From Dactylonectria macrodidyma (lineage: Eukaryota > Ascomycota > Sordariomycetes > Hypocreales > Nectriaceae): 64,000 nucleotides of DNA. The translations under genes and the position numbers were made by a program. Below, piece after piece: positions 11,055 through 23,400 of the stretch. The notes beneath the pieces are model-generated. The model had not been told where the DNA came from. It worked only from the letters and a program-made list of their open reading frames with translations, and made no database searches. Within the stretch, counting starts at the first letter, position 1. Every line of letters begins with the position of its first letter. The stretch lies in the NCBI GenBank assembly GCA_020744425.1, contig JAGMUV010000001.1, forward strand, positions 5,518,001 to 5,582,000. The letters run 5' to 3'.

Positions 11055-14000
11055 ATGGCTCCGTCCCTGCCTATGATGGAGGGTTCGCGGCTGGTGATGC
11101 CTCCACCAGCCGTCCCTAGAACAGTGGCATGTGACCGACCGCCTAACCAACGAGCTGCTTTCACCGAGTTCTACCCCAATGGTTTGCCTGTAGTGTACAA
11201 GATGCTCCAGACTCCGGGGCCTAAGGGTGTCGCACAAACATACCTCGAGGACTACCTTCCTGTCGGATTTTACACAAACCCAAAGCCTGACGCTCGCGCC
11301 TTGTTTTCGACCCTGAATGGAGAGGGCGAATTTCGCGATATGCAGCACCTACTACCCCAACGTCGGATCCATCTTTGGACCAAAGACGAGATTCAATCGG
11401 TGTGCAACTCTGTCCGAAAGATCTTTTGGAGCCACATGAAGGAGATGGCCAAACCCGTGTGTTGGGATGATCTCTGGACATACTTCGATGCTTCAGATCT
11501 CTATCACTACGGAGCCATGAACCTCTGGAACATGCTCAACACCTTATACGATGAGAACAGGATCATATTCATGGACGCTGCTAAGGAAATCGCCCTCCAT
11601 GTTGGCCAATGGGCTGACTCGTGGATTTCGAACGAAGTGAACAAGGCCAAACTCACGCAGTGGGACGGATCCCAAGGGCCCCTACTCCCTATTCTAACAG
11701 AAGAAGATTGGCGGTCCCTCGGAAATGTTTCTGACGACACTCTTCCAATCATTGCAAATGCTCTCAAACATAGACGAGCCTTGCTTCTAGCCCCCGACAA
11801 CCCTTCTGAGCAGCAGAAGCCCAACGATCTCGTGTCATCTTGCCAGAGTAACGGCCTCGAGAACTGGCTAGGTATGCTTCAAACCTGGCGCGCTCGTTCC
11901 AAACACTGACATGGGTACAGCTGGGCAGAAAGTATATCAGCCAAATGGACTTCCCTCCCCTCCACATGCTGCCTCCCACCCTTGCTCTCCGGCATCCAAG
12001 AATGCCCCTGCCCCTGTTCTCATGCATAACGGGAACCACTACTACCGCTATGCGGAAACTAGGACCCAGTCGCAACCAAACCAACTTCGTGACCCAGGAG
12101 AAGCGGTAAAGGCGTTGCAGCAGTCAGTCGCAGCAGCAGGATCTGCTCCAGAAGCGAACACAAGCCGGCCAGTCATTGCAAACGGGAGCTGTAGGGCCGT
12201 GTCACGCAACGCCTCTGGCCAGTTCAGCAATATCCAAGGGTCTCAGAACACTACGTTGAGAGGCACCCTTAAGAAGAGCAAGAAGACCAAGCAGCCTCCT
12301 CTTGCATTCAATCTGACTCTCCCACCTCGGCCCCCAGCAGTTAACTCACGTGCGAGTGCACTGGGCGCGGACAACAACGTCGGACCAGGGACCATCAACG
12401 TGCCCGAAGAGTATGAGCAGGTCGCCCCGACCGATACCAACAGGGATCGAGAGGAACCACGATCTCCCAGAGGAGACTCACAATTCATGGTGACGAAGTC
12501 ACTTCCCGCGTCGGTGGTGATGGGCTATTCACGGCTTGCAATCAACTCAAGGGGCACCAGCGATGACTCTCAACTTCTCGACAGAGTGCCCATAGGGCTC
12601 TCTCTTCCAATCTCGCCTGACCGAACAGCTGCATAGGAACCAGCTCCGGTGAGGTTGGCCATGGAGCCCAATACTCCAAAAGTCCATGGCCTGGCTGCTG
12701 CGCCGATGATACACCGCAGAGATGAAGTGCAAGGTAGGCCGAAACCCAGCCAGGAGAGCACCAGGCTGCCGCCTCTCCAGTTTCCCATGGCTACCCAGCC
12801 AGTTCCTTACAATCAAAGAGCCTCATTGCCTCCATCGATTGGCTCGGCAGTCGTGGGCGGAAAAGACCAGGTGCGGCCCCAGCCAACCAACGACCATCTC
12901 ATGGCCTACTCAGCATTCCCGAATCGGCCAACGGCTCAGAGTGCCTATGAACCTTTTGATGCTGCTCAGCCAAATTCTGGGCTCCCTCTCGAACTAGATT
13001 GCCAACCCCGGGTTAATCACATGCCATCCCGGCAGCAGTCTCTTCATGTGAGTAGGGCTTCAAGCGTCTCTGTTGGACCGCAAATCGATCGGGCGGAACA
13101 AAATGAACCACAATGGTTTCACAACAACGGCCTTTCTCGAAATGAAAATTTCAATACTGTTCCCCCAATTGCTGACCGCGGCGCTGGCCATCGAAATGGG
13201 ACTCGCACCACGAGAGGGAACCGCCGAGGTGGCTACAATCAACGAAATGTGACCATCCAAGTCACCCAACAACACCAAAGCGACCAAAGGCCCACACATA
13301 ACAAACGAGATGGGACACCCTATTCTGTTAACACATACCGCCGCCAAAGTGTCGGGCACCAACCGCCTAATTCCTTCCCTTGCCGAAACTCCAACTCTGG
13401 CCCCACCGGAATAGAGTACATCCATTGCACCTGCGACGACTGTAACCAACGAAACTGCAGTGTTCATGTCACTGTCAAGGGGGCTACTCCGAATCAGCAG
13501 CTCATGGACCTTCAGACTCGCATCAAGTTTGGATTGGGTGAGCGCTTCGGGAAAGTAGTTGACGTCTTTCCTGTCCCCTCTAAGGAATTCGCCATGTTTG
13601 TTGCTCGGTAAGTTTACTCCGAATGGCCAAGTAGTAAAAGCACACAGCTTCTGGAAACTAATTCGTTCGCCTAGTTTCTCTCTCGAGCAATCTGTTTCGG
13701 AAGCTTTGGTATCTGGTGGTGGCGACATGGTTGAGATGGGTATCTCGGTGATCATATCTCCTGCCATGCGATCGAAATGGACGAACCGACCTCAAGGAGG
13801 TGTGGTGCCTGCAAACGGAAGCCGCGATCTGGCGATTCAGCACCCACCTCTTCCATCGCCAACTGCAACTAACAACCAGCCGCACAACATGAGTTATCCG
13901 GATGCCGTCCGCCAGGCCGCACATTCCACGCAAACCCTAGGGTTGCCCATGCACTTCCCCCATGTGCAAATTGTCCATGGAGAGTATTCGGGTCAGCCAT

Positions 14001-16219
14001 ATGTTTCTGCTGGGCAGTACCCGCATGCTGGTCTTGCCCGACCATACTTCTCTAACCAGGCGTACCACGCCGGGCAACACCTGCTCAACCGCGAGCAAAC
14101 ACAACACCAAGGGCGACGAATGAGCTCCTCCCACCGTGAAAGTTCTTTCGGATCCCGGGCTACTCTTCCCAAGAAAGTCGAGATACTTCAGCCTAAGGCC
14201 ACGAAAGAGAAAGAGAAAGAGAAAGTGGGTGGAAATGAGCAAGCCAAGGATCGCAAGCCTACAAAAGCGAAGCACGCTATGTCGTTGAAAGCCACAGAGA
14301 CGTCAACTGACGAGACGGAATCATGCTGTGCTGGCCAGGTTGTGGTGGATGATGGTAAGATTGAAGATGGACCACTTGAGCTAGCCAACAACGCTCCTCC
14401 CGAAAAGTCACTTCCTACTCCGGCAGCTGATGCAAATACTGAGCCTCACCGCCAGGACCACGCTGGCCATTCTCGAGTACCAAGCATATTCACTGACGAA
14501 GAGGTTAAAGAGCGGAGGAAAGCATGGGCTAGAATCTCAATGCCGATCGGTCCTCGAAAGGTCAAGATAGTCTCAACAAGTGCAAATGAGGCTATGGAAA
14601 CTAAGGAGAGCACCTCAAAGTTTGGAATGGACGGCAAGAGTGTCACTGCATCTGAGAGATCATTACCGAGTCAATCGTCAGCTGTCACGCCGGACACTGG
14701 CAGCACTCCCGAGTTGTCACCTGACAGAGGCTCAGCTGCAAGCTCCTTCACACAGAAGGCAATTTCATTTTCAGGGCGACTATGCGACGAGGTAACAACG
14801 AAGCCCCTGCCATCAAAATCAGCCAAGGGGTCCGGTGCGATGTATAACAAGCACAGACAAGGCGCCTCGGGAAGAGAATCTCGTCACAGCGACCGATCGG
14901 CCCAAGGTTATTCCTTCAGCACGCCAACATCCCCCAAACTACACGCGGCTACGACCAAACCTTCTGAATTTCATCGCGGCCATCAAGTTCAAAGTAGCGG
15001 CAACCAGGCGCAACCTGGCGAAGTTCCACGAAAGGGCAAGACAAAGACCAAGAGCAAGAAGAAAGGGAAGCAGGCTGAGCATACACAGCCAACATCGACT
15101 ACTCCTAACAACCCTGCCACGGCACAAGCTGGTCGTTCAAAGGAGTCGCCTCCACAGCCGGGAACACATTTACACAGCGGACAAAGTATGCCTAGAGCTG
15201 CTTCCAAGGAAACAATCTCACAGACGACGACCTCTGAACACCAACCACTTTCACCCGGGAAACGCTTTCGTGAAGACAGCACTCAACACTGCGACTCCAC
15301 TTCATCGAAACGAACCAAGCAAGACGGTGATGAAGACTCATCAGCGAAAGCAAGTCAACTACCGACGCCCAATAACGTCGAGAAGACGCAGGCTATGAAT
15401 GAAGAAACCCGCGGTCGAAAAGGATACAGGGCAGGTGCAGGTGGTTCACTTCGAATGGGGAAGCAGCGCAGAGCTCGACCACTGTTGACAGAGCCCTCTG
15501 TCGCAGAGCAACACCTTAACACGCAAGTTGCACCTCCTTCGTCGGATTTTGGGTTTGAATGCTCCGGCATTACCCAGCTACAAGGCCCGACGTGTTTGAC
15601 TGGCGACACCGAAAAGGGGAAACGTGCTGCACCACGTGTGCAGAGTCGACTGAACCCTACGGCTAGGGACTTCCAGTCACCATCACGGGATCTGGACAAC
15701 AAGCCATCAGACAAGGCGAGCAGCAATGCGGCTTTTAACAATGTTAAAGGAGTCCCACTCCCGCAGCCACAAAAGGCTGACAATACTCTTAAGGAATCTA
15801 CTGCAGAGTCAACAACGACAGAAGACAAGAAAGAGCCGACCCCTCTTAAAGATGCCGTGCCCACGGCTTCATCGTCCTCAGAGACTAAGAAGCCATCTAA
15901 GAGTCAAAAGCGGGACAAGGGCAAGGGAAAGACAGCACCGGTTGAGAACAATGCAACACTGACTGACGACATGGTGGCACCGGCCAAGGACAAGGCGACA
16001 CCGGCCGAGGCCACGGGGACGCCAATCAAGAAGAAGACCGAGGATCCCCATACTCCAAATGGAGCTCTGACACAGAAAAAGACTGACCTTGACAACGACC
16101 ACTGGCCTTCACTGCCTCCGCCTCGCGACCGTGCTGCATCCAAGTCCAGCACACCCTCATTGTGGGGAGTAAAAAAGACAGGCGGCAGCAGCAGACAGGG
16201 TTCGCCTGGAAACAAGTAG
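11055..16219 (+). CDS. large, mostly disordered protein with N-terminal conserved region and RRM-like domain
   Basis: Not recognised as a named gene. Proposed exons 11055-11871, 11921-12585, 12637-13607 and 13675-16219 give 1,665 residues. Residues about 25-250 are rich in Trp, Tyr and Leu and look folded (FTEFYPNGLPVVYKMLQTPG, VCWDDLWTYFDASDLYHYGA, WNMLNTLYDENRIIFMDAA). A C-x-C-x2-C-x4-C cluster starts at Cys758, directly followed to about 853 by a beta-alpha-beta-like unit (CSVHVTVKG, RIKFGLGERFGKVVDVFPVP, FAMFVARFSLEQSVSEAL) that I read as a divergent RRM fold; its second half is only joined by splicing out a clear GTAAGT/CTAG intron. The remainder is low-complexity: Lys/Glu and Ser/Thr/Pro-rich with basic KTKSKKKGK-type tracts. 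An RNA-associated scaffold is a guess. The second intron is weakly defined because of an in-frame TAG (see findings). Confidence 0.7.
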
Positions 16220-16925
16220 GCAGCAAGGAATGAGGTAGAAGGCTTGGAGGTTTCGTATTGCAGGAAAGGAACGCATCGTTTTGAATTTGGCTTGAGATTC
16301 TCGCAGGAGAGGGATCGACGACAACAAGGAACTCCCTCGGCACTTGGATCATCCAAGTAGACCCGACGATTTTAGGCTTTCCGCCCCATATTTTCGCATC
16401 TCGAAAAGCCGCTAGGTGATTGAATAACATAACTTGTTATCACTGCCTGTGTGGCATCATTTTGCGGCGACTGACCTGGCTGGATGGAAGGGAGGAAACT
16501 GGAGGCACTCTTTGCTAGGACTGACTGGAACACTCGCTTAAGAAACCGGAGGGAGCGTGTACGAATTGACCCAACTTTTTTGGCAGCGAGTGATAGGTTT
16601 GTAGCGAAAAGCAGAACGGAGAGTATGGCTATTGCATGATTTGCCAGGGACTGTGATGGGGATGTTTAGTGTTGATAAGAATGTCGTCGCCTCTATCAAA
16701 CATGATGTTTTAGGCGATGGTACTTGTCGCTTCCGATGTAAGCATTTACCTAGCAGCCTCACTCAGCGCAGGTATGCTGTGCGTCAGTGGGAGGATGAGA
16801 TAGTGGTCGTGATGATTGATGGTGGTACAATGCTTGATTTTTCACACCCCGTATATACATAGTCGTCGTAAACCGCACCCGGCAACTCTCTATCCCACTA
16901 CCATTGAGAATCCCCTGTGTTGTCC
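16220..16925. other. convergent intergenic region
   Basis: About 700 bp between the 3' ends of the large unknown gene and the complex I subunit gene. It should hold both 3' untranslated regions; no gene or RNA was recognised. Confidence 0.55.
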
Positions 16926-17431
16926 TTATTGGACCAGGCCAGTAACGGTATCTTCGATCTGCTGGGCGGATAGGCCCTCGAGGGACTGGGCTTTTTCGGT
17001 GCCGCGCTCTACATAGTCGGAGCGTTAGTTGAATGGGAGCAATTGGAGGGCTAGGTGTTTGTAGCAAAGAGAGAGATATGTATTACGCACCGTATCGGGC
17101 ATAGATCTTAGGCTGGGTGCCAGCGGCCTCGCGGATGAGGATGGGGATGCTGGGGTTGTTGCGCTTCATGGTCGGGTATGCCTTGGTGATGAATGATCTG
17201 AGGAGAAAGACAGTGCGGTCAGCGCGGTGTTTTATCGAGATGCAATGGACGTCCCCGGCGATCAATTGAGTCGATTGGTATGGCTGATGCCCCAGCCAAA
17301 CGACCATGCGTCCGTCTTCGGGTAGCTGGTGGTTCCAAAACGTACCGGACGGCCGCGCTCTGCTCCGAGGTCTGGCAGAAGAGGAAGCGGACCTCGCGCA
17401 GGCCCTTGCTGAAGGCGTACTTGCTGGACAT
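16926..17431 (-). CDS. NADH:ubiquinone oxidoreductase B8 / 10.5 kDa subunit (NDUFA2 type)
   Basis: Accessory subunit of mitochondrial complex I with a thioredoxin-like L51/S25/CI-B8 domain. Three exons on the minus strand (17346-17431, 17091-17197, 16926-17008) give 91 residues, close to the family length of about 90-100. Seen: MSSKYAFSKGLREVRFLFCQ, TSEQSAAVRSFITKAYPTMK across the first splice, NPSIPILIREAAGTQPKIYA with the conserved REA.G..P.I.AR core, then RYERGTEKAQSLEGLSAQQI. The start ATG is the first in frame. A single Cys lies near residue 19, where some animal homologues have a disulphide pair. All three introns/exons have standard GT/AG ends. Confidence 0.9.
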
Positions 17432-18156
17432 GGTTGGAGACGCGAGAGGGAGAGGTAGGATATAGTTCGTTCGTTCGGAAACTCAGTGAGGAAGGGAGTG
17501 GAAATAGGTCGAGGTCGAATATCGAGCCAGTGTCGTTGCTAATTGCGGGCCTGTGGTTGGCAAGCGTTGCCGCAATCGAGAGTTGAGGCTCTTACCTGAC
17601 GATCGGAATAACTGACGGAGTGTGCATAAAATCCGCGGAGGTTTTGAGTTATGAAAGTTATGCTAGCTGCTTAGGTTGGCCTCCGGTGCCGGGTCGGTGG
17701 GGTACGTATCTCGGTGGTGGTGAGGCCGTAGGTGGCGGCTGAACTCCGGGATCCCCCGTGTTCCGCTTTCCGCTGCTCAACTTTTTTGGTACCAAGGGAC
17801 TATTCTTCAGTGGGCAGGCGCTCGTGCTTCAGTGGGTTCAGGTCCCGTCCAGTGGGAGTCAGTTCCAACTGCAGCGCTGCTCGGTGAGAGTCCAGGTACC
17901 TCTAGGGTGCTCCTACACCACTGTACTTACCCGTTCCTGAGCGTGGTTGCAGGACTGCAGTTGCTCCCGGCCTAGCGCGGTGAGGTACCTGCACATTTCG
18001 GACGTCAGTCACCGACCTACCGAGAGTGGTTCCTCCCACCCCAACACAACTTCTTTCTCCGGACTGAGACGAGACGACTGCATACTCGCTTCTCGAACTT
18101 GAGCCTGAGCCTGAGCCTGAGCCCTACCTCTTTGCCATTCCCTCTTCCACACAAAA
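17432..18156. other. divergent promoter region between two mitochondrial genes
   Basis: The complex I subunit gene and the pyruvate carrier gene are read away from each other across roughly 0.87 kb including leaders. No gene is seen inside. A GAGCCT hexamer is repeated four times at 18101-18124, in the pyruvate carrier leader. Confidence 0.55.
18101..18124. repeat. GAGCCT hexamer repeat, about four copies
   Basis: Short tandem repeat, last copy GAGCCC, lying in the presumed leader of the pyruvate carrier gene just before its leader intron. Confidence 0.75.
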
Positions 18157-18254
18157 GTACGTAAACACCAATACTTGTTCTCTGCACTGCATCTTCAACT
18201 CTTCCGAAGCTGCCATATAACCGTCCCGCTAACATCTGTCCCAACCTGCTCTAG
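18157..18254 (+). other. probable 5' UTR intron of MPC2
   Basis: GTACGT donor, GCTAAC branch site and CTCTAG acceptor 42 bases before the ATG; 98 nt. All three signals match the fungal consensus. Confidence 0.55.
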
Positions 18255-18296
18255 AGCGAGAGTCGCATCGATATCCCCTCCTCCTCCCCCCGGAAT

Positions 18297-19095
18297 ATGG
18301 CCTCCTCCGTCGCAAGCACCGTCCTCCGCGCCGCCCGCCCGGCATTCCGCCCGGCCGCGTTCGGCGCGCCGGCTCGCCAGGCCTTCCGGCCCCATGGACA
18401 GGGCTTCGCGCAGCGCTTTCAGCAGGGCAGCCGTCGCTGGCAGAGCACCGATGGCGCTCAGCAGCAGCAGGAGGGCTGGTTCAAGCGCATGTGGGAGAGC
18501 GAAATTGGCTTCAAGACGGTGCACTTCTGGTGAGTCTCCCTTTTCTCGACCTGGTCCGTCTTGTCTCTGCTTCAGGTTGCTAACGACTTTTGCTCCCAGG
18601 GCTCCCATCATGAAGGTTCGTGATCCTGCTTTCCGACTCACACTCGCCCACACAAATCCTGCTCCAAACCCCTCTCTCTTGACTCTCAAACTGCGATACC
18701 ACCCAAATTCGACCAGAACCACACGATATCCGTACTAAGCTAACATAATCCAGTGGGCTCTCGTCATTGCCGGCATCTCCGACTTCGCGCGCCCTGTCGA
18801 GAACCTCTCCTTCACCCAGAACTTCGCCCTGACCTGCACCGGCTTCATCTGGACTCGTTGGTGCCTCATCATCAAGCCCAGGAACGTCCTGTACGCACTT
18901 CACACAAATTCCGTGTGCCCCATTGAACCTTACACTGACACACCCCGTGCTAGCCTCGCCACTGTCAACTTCTTCCTCGGAATCGTCGGTCTCGTCCAGA
19001 TCTCCCGAATCGCCATCTACGAGTCTAACAAGAAGAACGGCGTCGCTGCCGTTGTCGAGGAGGCCAAGGAAGCCGTCAAGGAGGTTAAGGCCTAA
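18297..19095 (+). CDS. MPC2: mitochondrial pyruvate carrier subunit 2
   Basis: Inner-membrane subunit that pairs with Mpc1 to import pyruvate into mitochondria. Four exons (18297-18529, 18600-18615, 18754-18890, 18954-19095) give 175 residues. Residues 1-58 form an Arg/Ala/Phe-rich presequence without acidic residues until about 52, typical of mitochondrial import. The carrier core follows: WESEIGFKTVHFWAPIMKWA, ISDFARPVENLSFTQNFALT, TGFIWTRWCLIIKPRNVLLA and FFLGIVGLVQISRIAIYE, which are the conserved MPC2 helices. The second exon is only 16 nt and encodes the invariant WAPIMK stretch with its neighbours. The tail is Glu/Ala/Lys-rich. Fungal Fmp37/Fmp43 family members are 130-180 residues, so the length fits. 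Confidence 0.92.
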
Positions 19096-20429
19096 ACTCG
19101 CCATACTGATTGCTTTTATACATTCCTGCTCGTTCCTCCCTGACAGGATTTATTCCACGTCAAGTTACACGGCTAGGCTGAAGACCATTAGAACAGCCGC
19201 ATAAATCGGGTCTGTGATGTTTGGTCTTGTTGGATGATGCCCATGGAACACTGTATGCGTCTCTTAGGTACTGCTTCACTTGGTGCCATGAGACTGCCCT
19301 GGCTTTAATGCGGATATTTGTGGGAGCGAGCCCTGGAAATGTTCATTTTCTACTCGGTTATTTTAGACGACTACTATACAGAACTGGACAGGATGGGGTT
19401 CATGGGTAGAACTGATACAATCTCTTTGTTTGCGTTCCTTACGCAGTGATGTTTTTTTTTCTGTGACTAAAGCTGCGTATATCGGCATGCCCATTCATGT
19501 CGCGCCGAACTCGGCTCAACACCTCCTCTGGGGTAAGAAAAATACCACACACACTATGGCGCCCAGTGAGCATGCAGAACGAGCAAATGATGAGAGTCGG
19601 ATTACTACTACATCAAAAGACAAAAAGTTCTAAAAAGCACCTATTTTAATGAATTGGTTTATGATTTTTAATATTATACAAGATTTAACACCAGAGACAA
19701 CCATCACTTATTCTAACTAGATTCACTTCAACCATAAGGTAAATGAATGCTTGTGCGGCGTTTTTTCTTCCATCCCTTGCGCCTCAACTTCCCACCAACC
19801 TAACTCAACAAACACCTCGGCACATCTATCTACGTCATCACAAGATCTCGGTCATCTCATCTCATCACAGCTCATCGTATCACATCTTATCAATCCTCTA
19901 AAATAAATCCACATGAGCAATCAAAATCATCTTTCATTTCATCTCATATCCACGGCTTCATCTCTTCTGCCTGCTTCTCCCGCACATGTGTATCATTTCA
20001 TTATGCATCCATCCATATGACACCCATTTGCCCTCGACTTTCGTCAACCACGAAACGCCACATACAGAATCATCTTTCCCCCCGACCACAATCCAAACTT
20101 GGAGTCCGTTTCGCCCAGCATCGCCATGAATATTCACTTGACGCAAGGAGGAGGAACGCCCTCCCCCCTTGCTCCCCCAATGATCTAAGGGATGGAGAGA
20201 AGATAGAAAAAAAGAAGAAGAGAAAGGATGCAAAGGCAAATATACAAGTTGCTGAAGTAGCTTTTCCCAAGCCCTTGCAGCGCCATAAAAAGAAAAGAAG
20301 AAAAACGAGATATAACGATCATCTCACCAAGGCGTGTCCTATTCAATTACTGCCCTTCCAACAGCAGACCATGTCTCGTGCACTTGGCCGTTTCGTTCGT
20401 TGGTCTCGTTACCAGTGCGTGTCCCTCGT
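19096..20429. other. convergent intergenic region between MPC2 and the RhoGEF gene
   Basis: About 1.3 kb between two 3' ends. An AT-rich patch sits at about 19630-19700, and simple TCATC/CTCAT repeats at about 19850-19890. No gene is supported; a plus-strand frame from 20017 overlaps the RhoGEF exon and has no coding character. Confidence 0.5.
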
Positions 20430-23400
20430 CTACTTCTCCGTGTGGCCATCATTCAGGAGCATCTCCAGGATGATCTGTCTGCCCGGAATCTCCGGGTGGC
20501 ACATGGCAATCTTGACGGTTCCCTTCGACCCATCGCTGCCGCTCGATGACTGTATGAAGCCATTGCTATGCTGCTGCGGGTTCAGCGTGCTGCCGCCCGT
20601 CGGACCTCGGACGCCGTAGTCCAGCACGCGTACATCCCGGCCAGCAACGATCTGCCGCAGTCGTCCGTTCTCGGCGTTTCGGACCTCGACGTAGTCCTCG
20701 TTGAAGAGCAGCAGGTACTGACCGTACATGGTCGCTCCCCGCGCCTTTTTCTGCTTGCCGGTGTACTCCATGATGAGTGTGCGGCTGACATCTCCGTGCT
20801 TGTCCACATACACGGCACAGTCCTCGTACGTGAGGATAAATTCGTTTTCGTTGAGCCTGAACATGCCAAGCGGCCTCTGGTCACGGATGCGGCTGGCAAT
20901 GTTGGCAATGGCCGGCGCCTTTAGATCCGGGATGGACATCGGCTGCTTCTTATCCAGAGTGAGCATCTCAATCCCCTTGGCTGTCGAGACAGCAATGTAA
21001 GTTTGGAACAAGCTGAGCGAGTAACACTCGGTAGGGAAGAAAAATTCGTCGAAATCCCGGAAAGTCTCCGTGTTGCCTCCGCCGGGTCGGCGGCCACCAA
21101 AGAGTCGTGACTTCTTCTCGGTCGACTTGTGGAAGATGGGTTCAAGGACCTTGAAGGAGGTGTGCAATCCCTCCTTACGCTTGTAGAACAAAAGCATTCG
21201 GTCCTTCATCTTAGCCGTGGCGAAGTACGTCACATCCTTGGCAAGTCTCTGAGGCGCCCGCCGAGGGTTGTCGTTGAGAGGGGCCGCAAACTCGGACACG
21301 GGGGCGATCACATCCAAGGGATAAGAAACAAGTGCCTTGTCTGCGATGACCAAGCAGACCGAGAATTCTTCCAATACTGCGATCTGCGTGACTCGGGTGG
21401 CTTGCACCGTCTAGAGAGGGATATGTGTTAGCGAACATCGGTTGCATAGTCGAAGAAAACGTACCCTTTGCCATCCTCGGGGATTTGAGGGATCGGAGAT
21501 GTAGACGCCGTAGTCAGTGCCGATAGCAATGACAGACTTGCCAAACGCAGTGAAGCCAGTAGCGCAGTTCACCTGAGCCCTACAAACAGGAGCAACTCCT
21601 TGAGCCGGGCCAAGCACGCTCTCGAGCTCCTGGATAGCTCGGTCAAGCGGCGTTCCCTTAACAGGAACACCAGCCGACTTGGCATACATGGACGCAGCAT
21701 CATAGTGGAACGAGGCATCAGCAAGCACGCGAAGTCGGAAGGGCTCAGCATTTTGCGAGAAGAGGGCTTTGGCGTGCCTGGTCTTGGTCTCGATGATCTT
21801 GCTGCACCAGTCGGCGCGGTCCCTTGCAGACGGCGCATAGAGGGTATAGACTTCATGGCCGAGATGCTTCACCTTGAATGGATACAGGATCCTACCCTCG
21901 GTGTCGTTCGTGCTGGTCGGCGTGAGATGTGACGAGCCCATCGAGGAGCTCGTCGCAACATGCTCCAAGCCAGGTCGGCCATTGTTGCTCACCACCTTGT
22001 TAAGTTGGGTCCCTGATGCCGTGGTGGTTGTAGCTCGACCAAGAGGCGCGGTGATGCCTTTCTGCTTCTGGATTGCCTCATCATTCATGCTCTCTAGGAA
22101 CATAAGGGGCATTGGAATAGGCTATGACAGGTTAGTTGTTGATTCATTGAATGGAATGCGATATTTCCATACCTCTTTGGAGACATCAAACTTCTTCTCA
22201 CCCTTGCCGTCCTTTGGAATGACAGCCTTGGCGAGGATGAAATAGTGGTCAAAGAGCAGCGCATGTGTGTCGACCCATCTCACACCCTTAGAGCCCATTC
22301 TTTGGAGCTCGCCCTGGAAGATCAGCTCTCGGCCAAGGTGATCGAGGTTCAGGACTGAGTGGAAGCCCGGCCTCAAGACGAGCATCCTATTAAGGTCCAT
22401 CATCTCGACTCGCTTGTTCATCTCTGCCACTTTGGCATCGCATTCGTGTGTGACAATTTTGATCTCGCCAATGGCCTTGACAAGGTTGAATTTCTCCTCG
22501 CTGTCACCAATCATCTTGTGCTCGACACTTTCCAACAGAAGAATGTATCGCTGCAGACGTTGTAACGGCGTGATCAGGTAGTGAGTCCAGTCCTGCTTCG
22601 AGGTAACCTTGTGCCTTTGCATGTCTTCCAAGAATCGCTTGAAGAGGATATTGCGCTCAGCTTCCCTTCGAATCATGTATACAGCGCGGGGATAAGCCGC
22701 AGCATACTCGATGTAAATCGACTTGGCCTTGCGAATCCACTCTCGGAACACGTCACTAAATCCCGTAATCCAAGGACCCTGCTCTCCTTGTCGGTACTTG
22801 AGCTGTGCCAGTAGATGGTCTTTGTTGATATCTTGAACGGTGTCGAGCTTTCCAAAGACAGCCTCTAGGAACTTGTCTCTCTTGTCGGGTTTGAGGACTG
22901 GCGGTTGCATAACCCGGAGCTGATCACGGTAGTATCTGCGGAAGATATCCAGCTGCTTGATGTAGTTCTCTTCGCCAGTCACAATCTCGTGGAGAATGTT
23001 CTGACGCTCAACCTCCTTCTTGGGCTTCGCCTCCCAGTCTTCCTTCTTCAGCTTGTAGAAGACATGCCACTCGTCTGCAGGCTTGGCGTCTTGTGGCACC
23101 AGATCTTCCAGGTCCACCTTTTTGAGGGTTCGAGTGCAGTGATAAGAATAGCACCTGCCAGTGATCTCGATATCGTGCAGCTTGGGGGCGTAGCATCCTG
23201 AACCAGTCAGTTGCCACAGGACTCCGGAGATGTGACCATTTCCAAATTTAACCCATTCTTCTTCGGGGAAGAGGACGCCTTGCTCAAGCATGAGCGACAC
23301 GACCCGGTTGCTTAGAACCTCGGCATCTGCCACATTCATCATAGGAATCTTGCCGGTAAAAAGGTTGATGAGGGCTTCCTCGATGGTCTTGGTCTTGAGA

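Noticed and set aside
13060..13767. 235-codon minus-strand frame opposite the large unknown gene
   Set aside because: Antisense to an exon and an intron of a gene with good splice signals; no recognisable domain.
18195..18722. 175-codon minus-strand frame over MPC2
   Set aside because: Arises from the GC-rich presequence codons read backwards; MPC2 is certain on the plus strand.
20017..20619. 200-codon plus-strand frame
   Set aside because: Half lies in simple-repeat 3' flank and half is antisense to the CNH exon of the RhoGEF gene.
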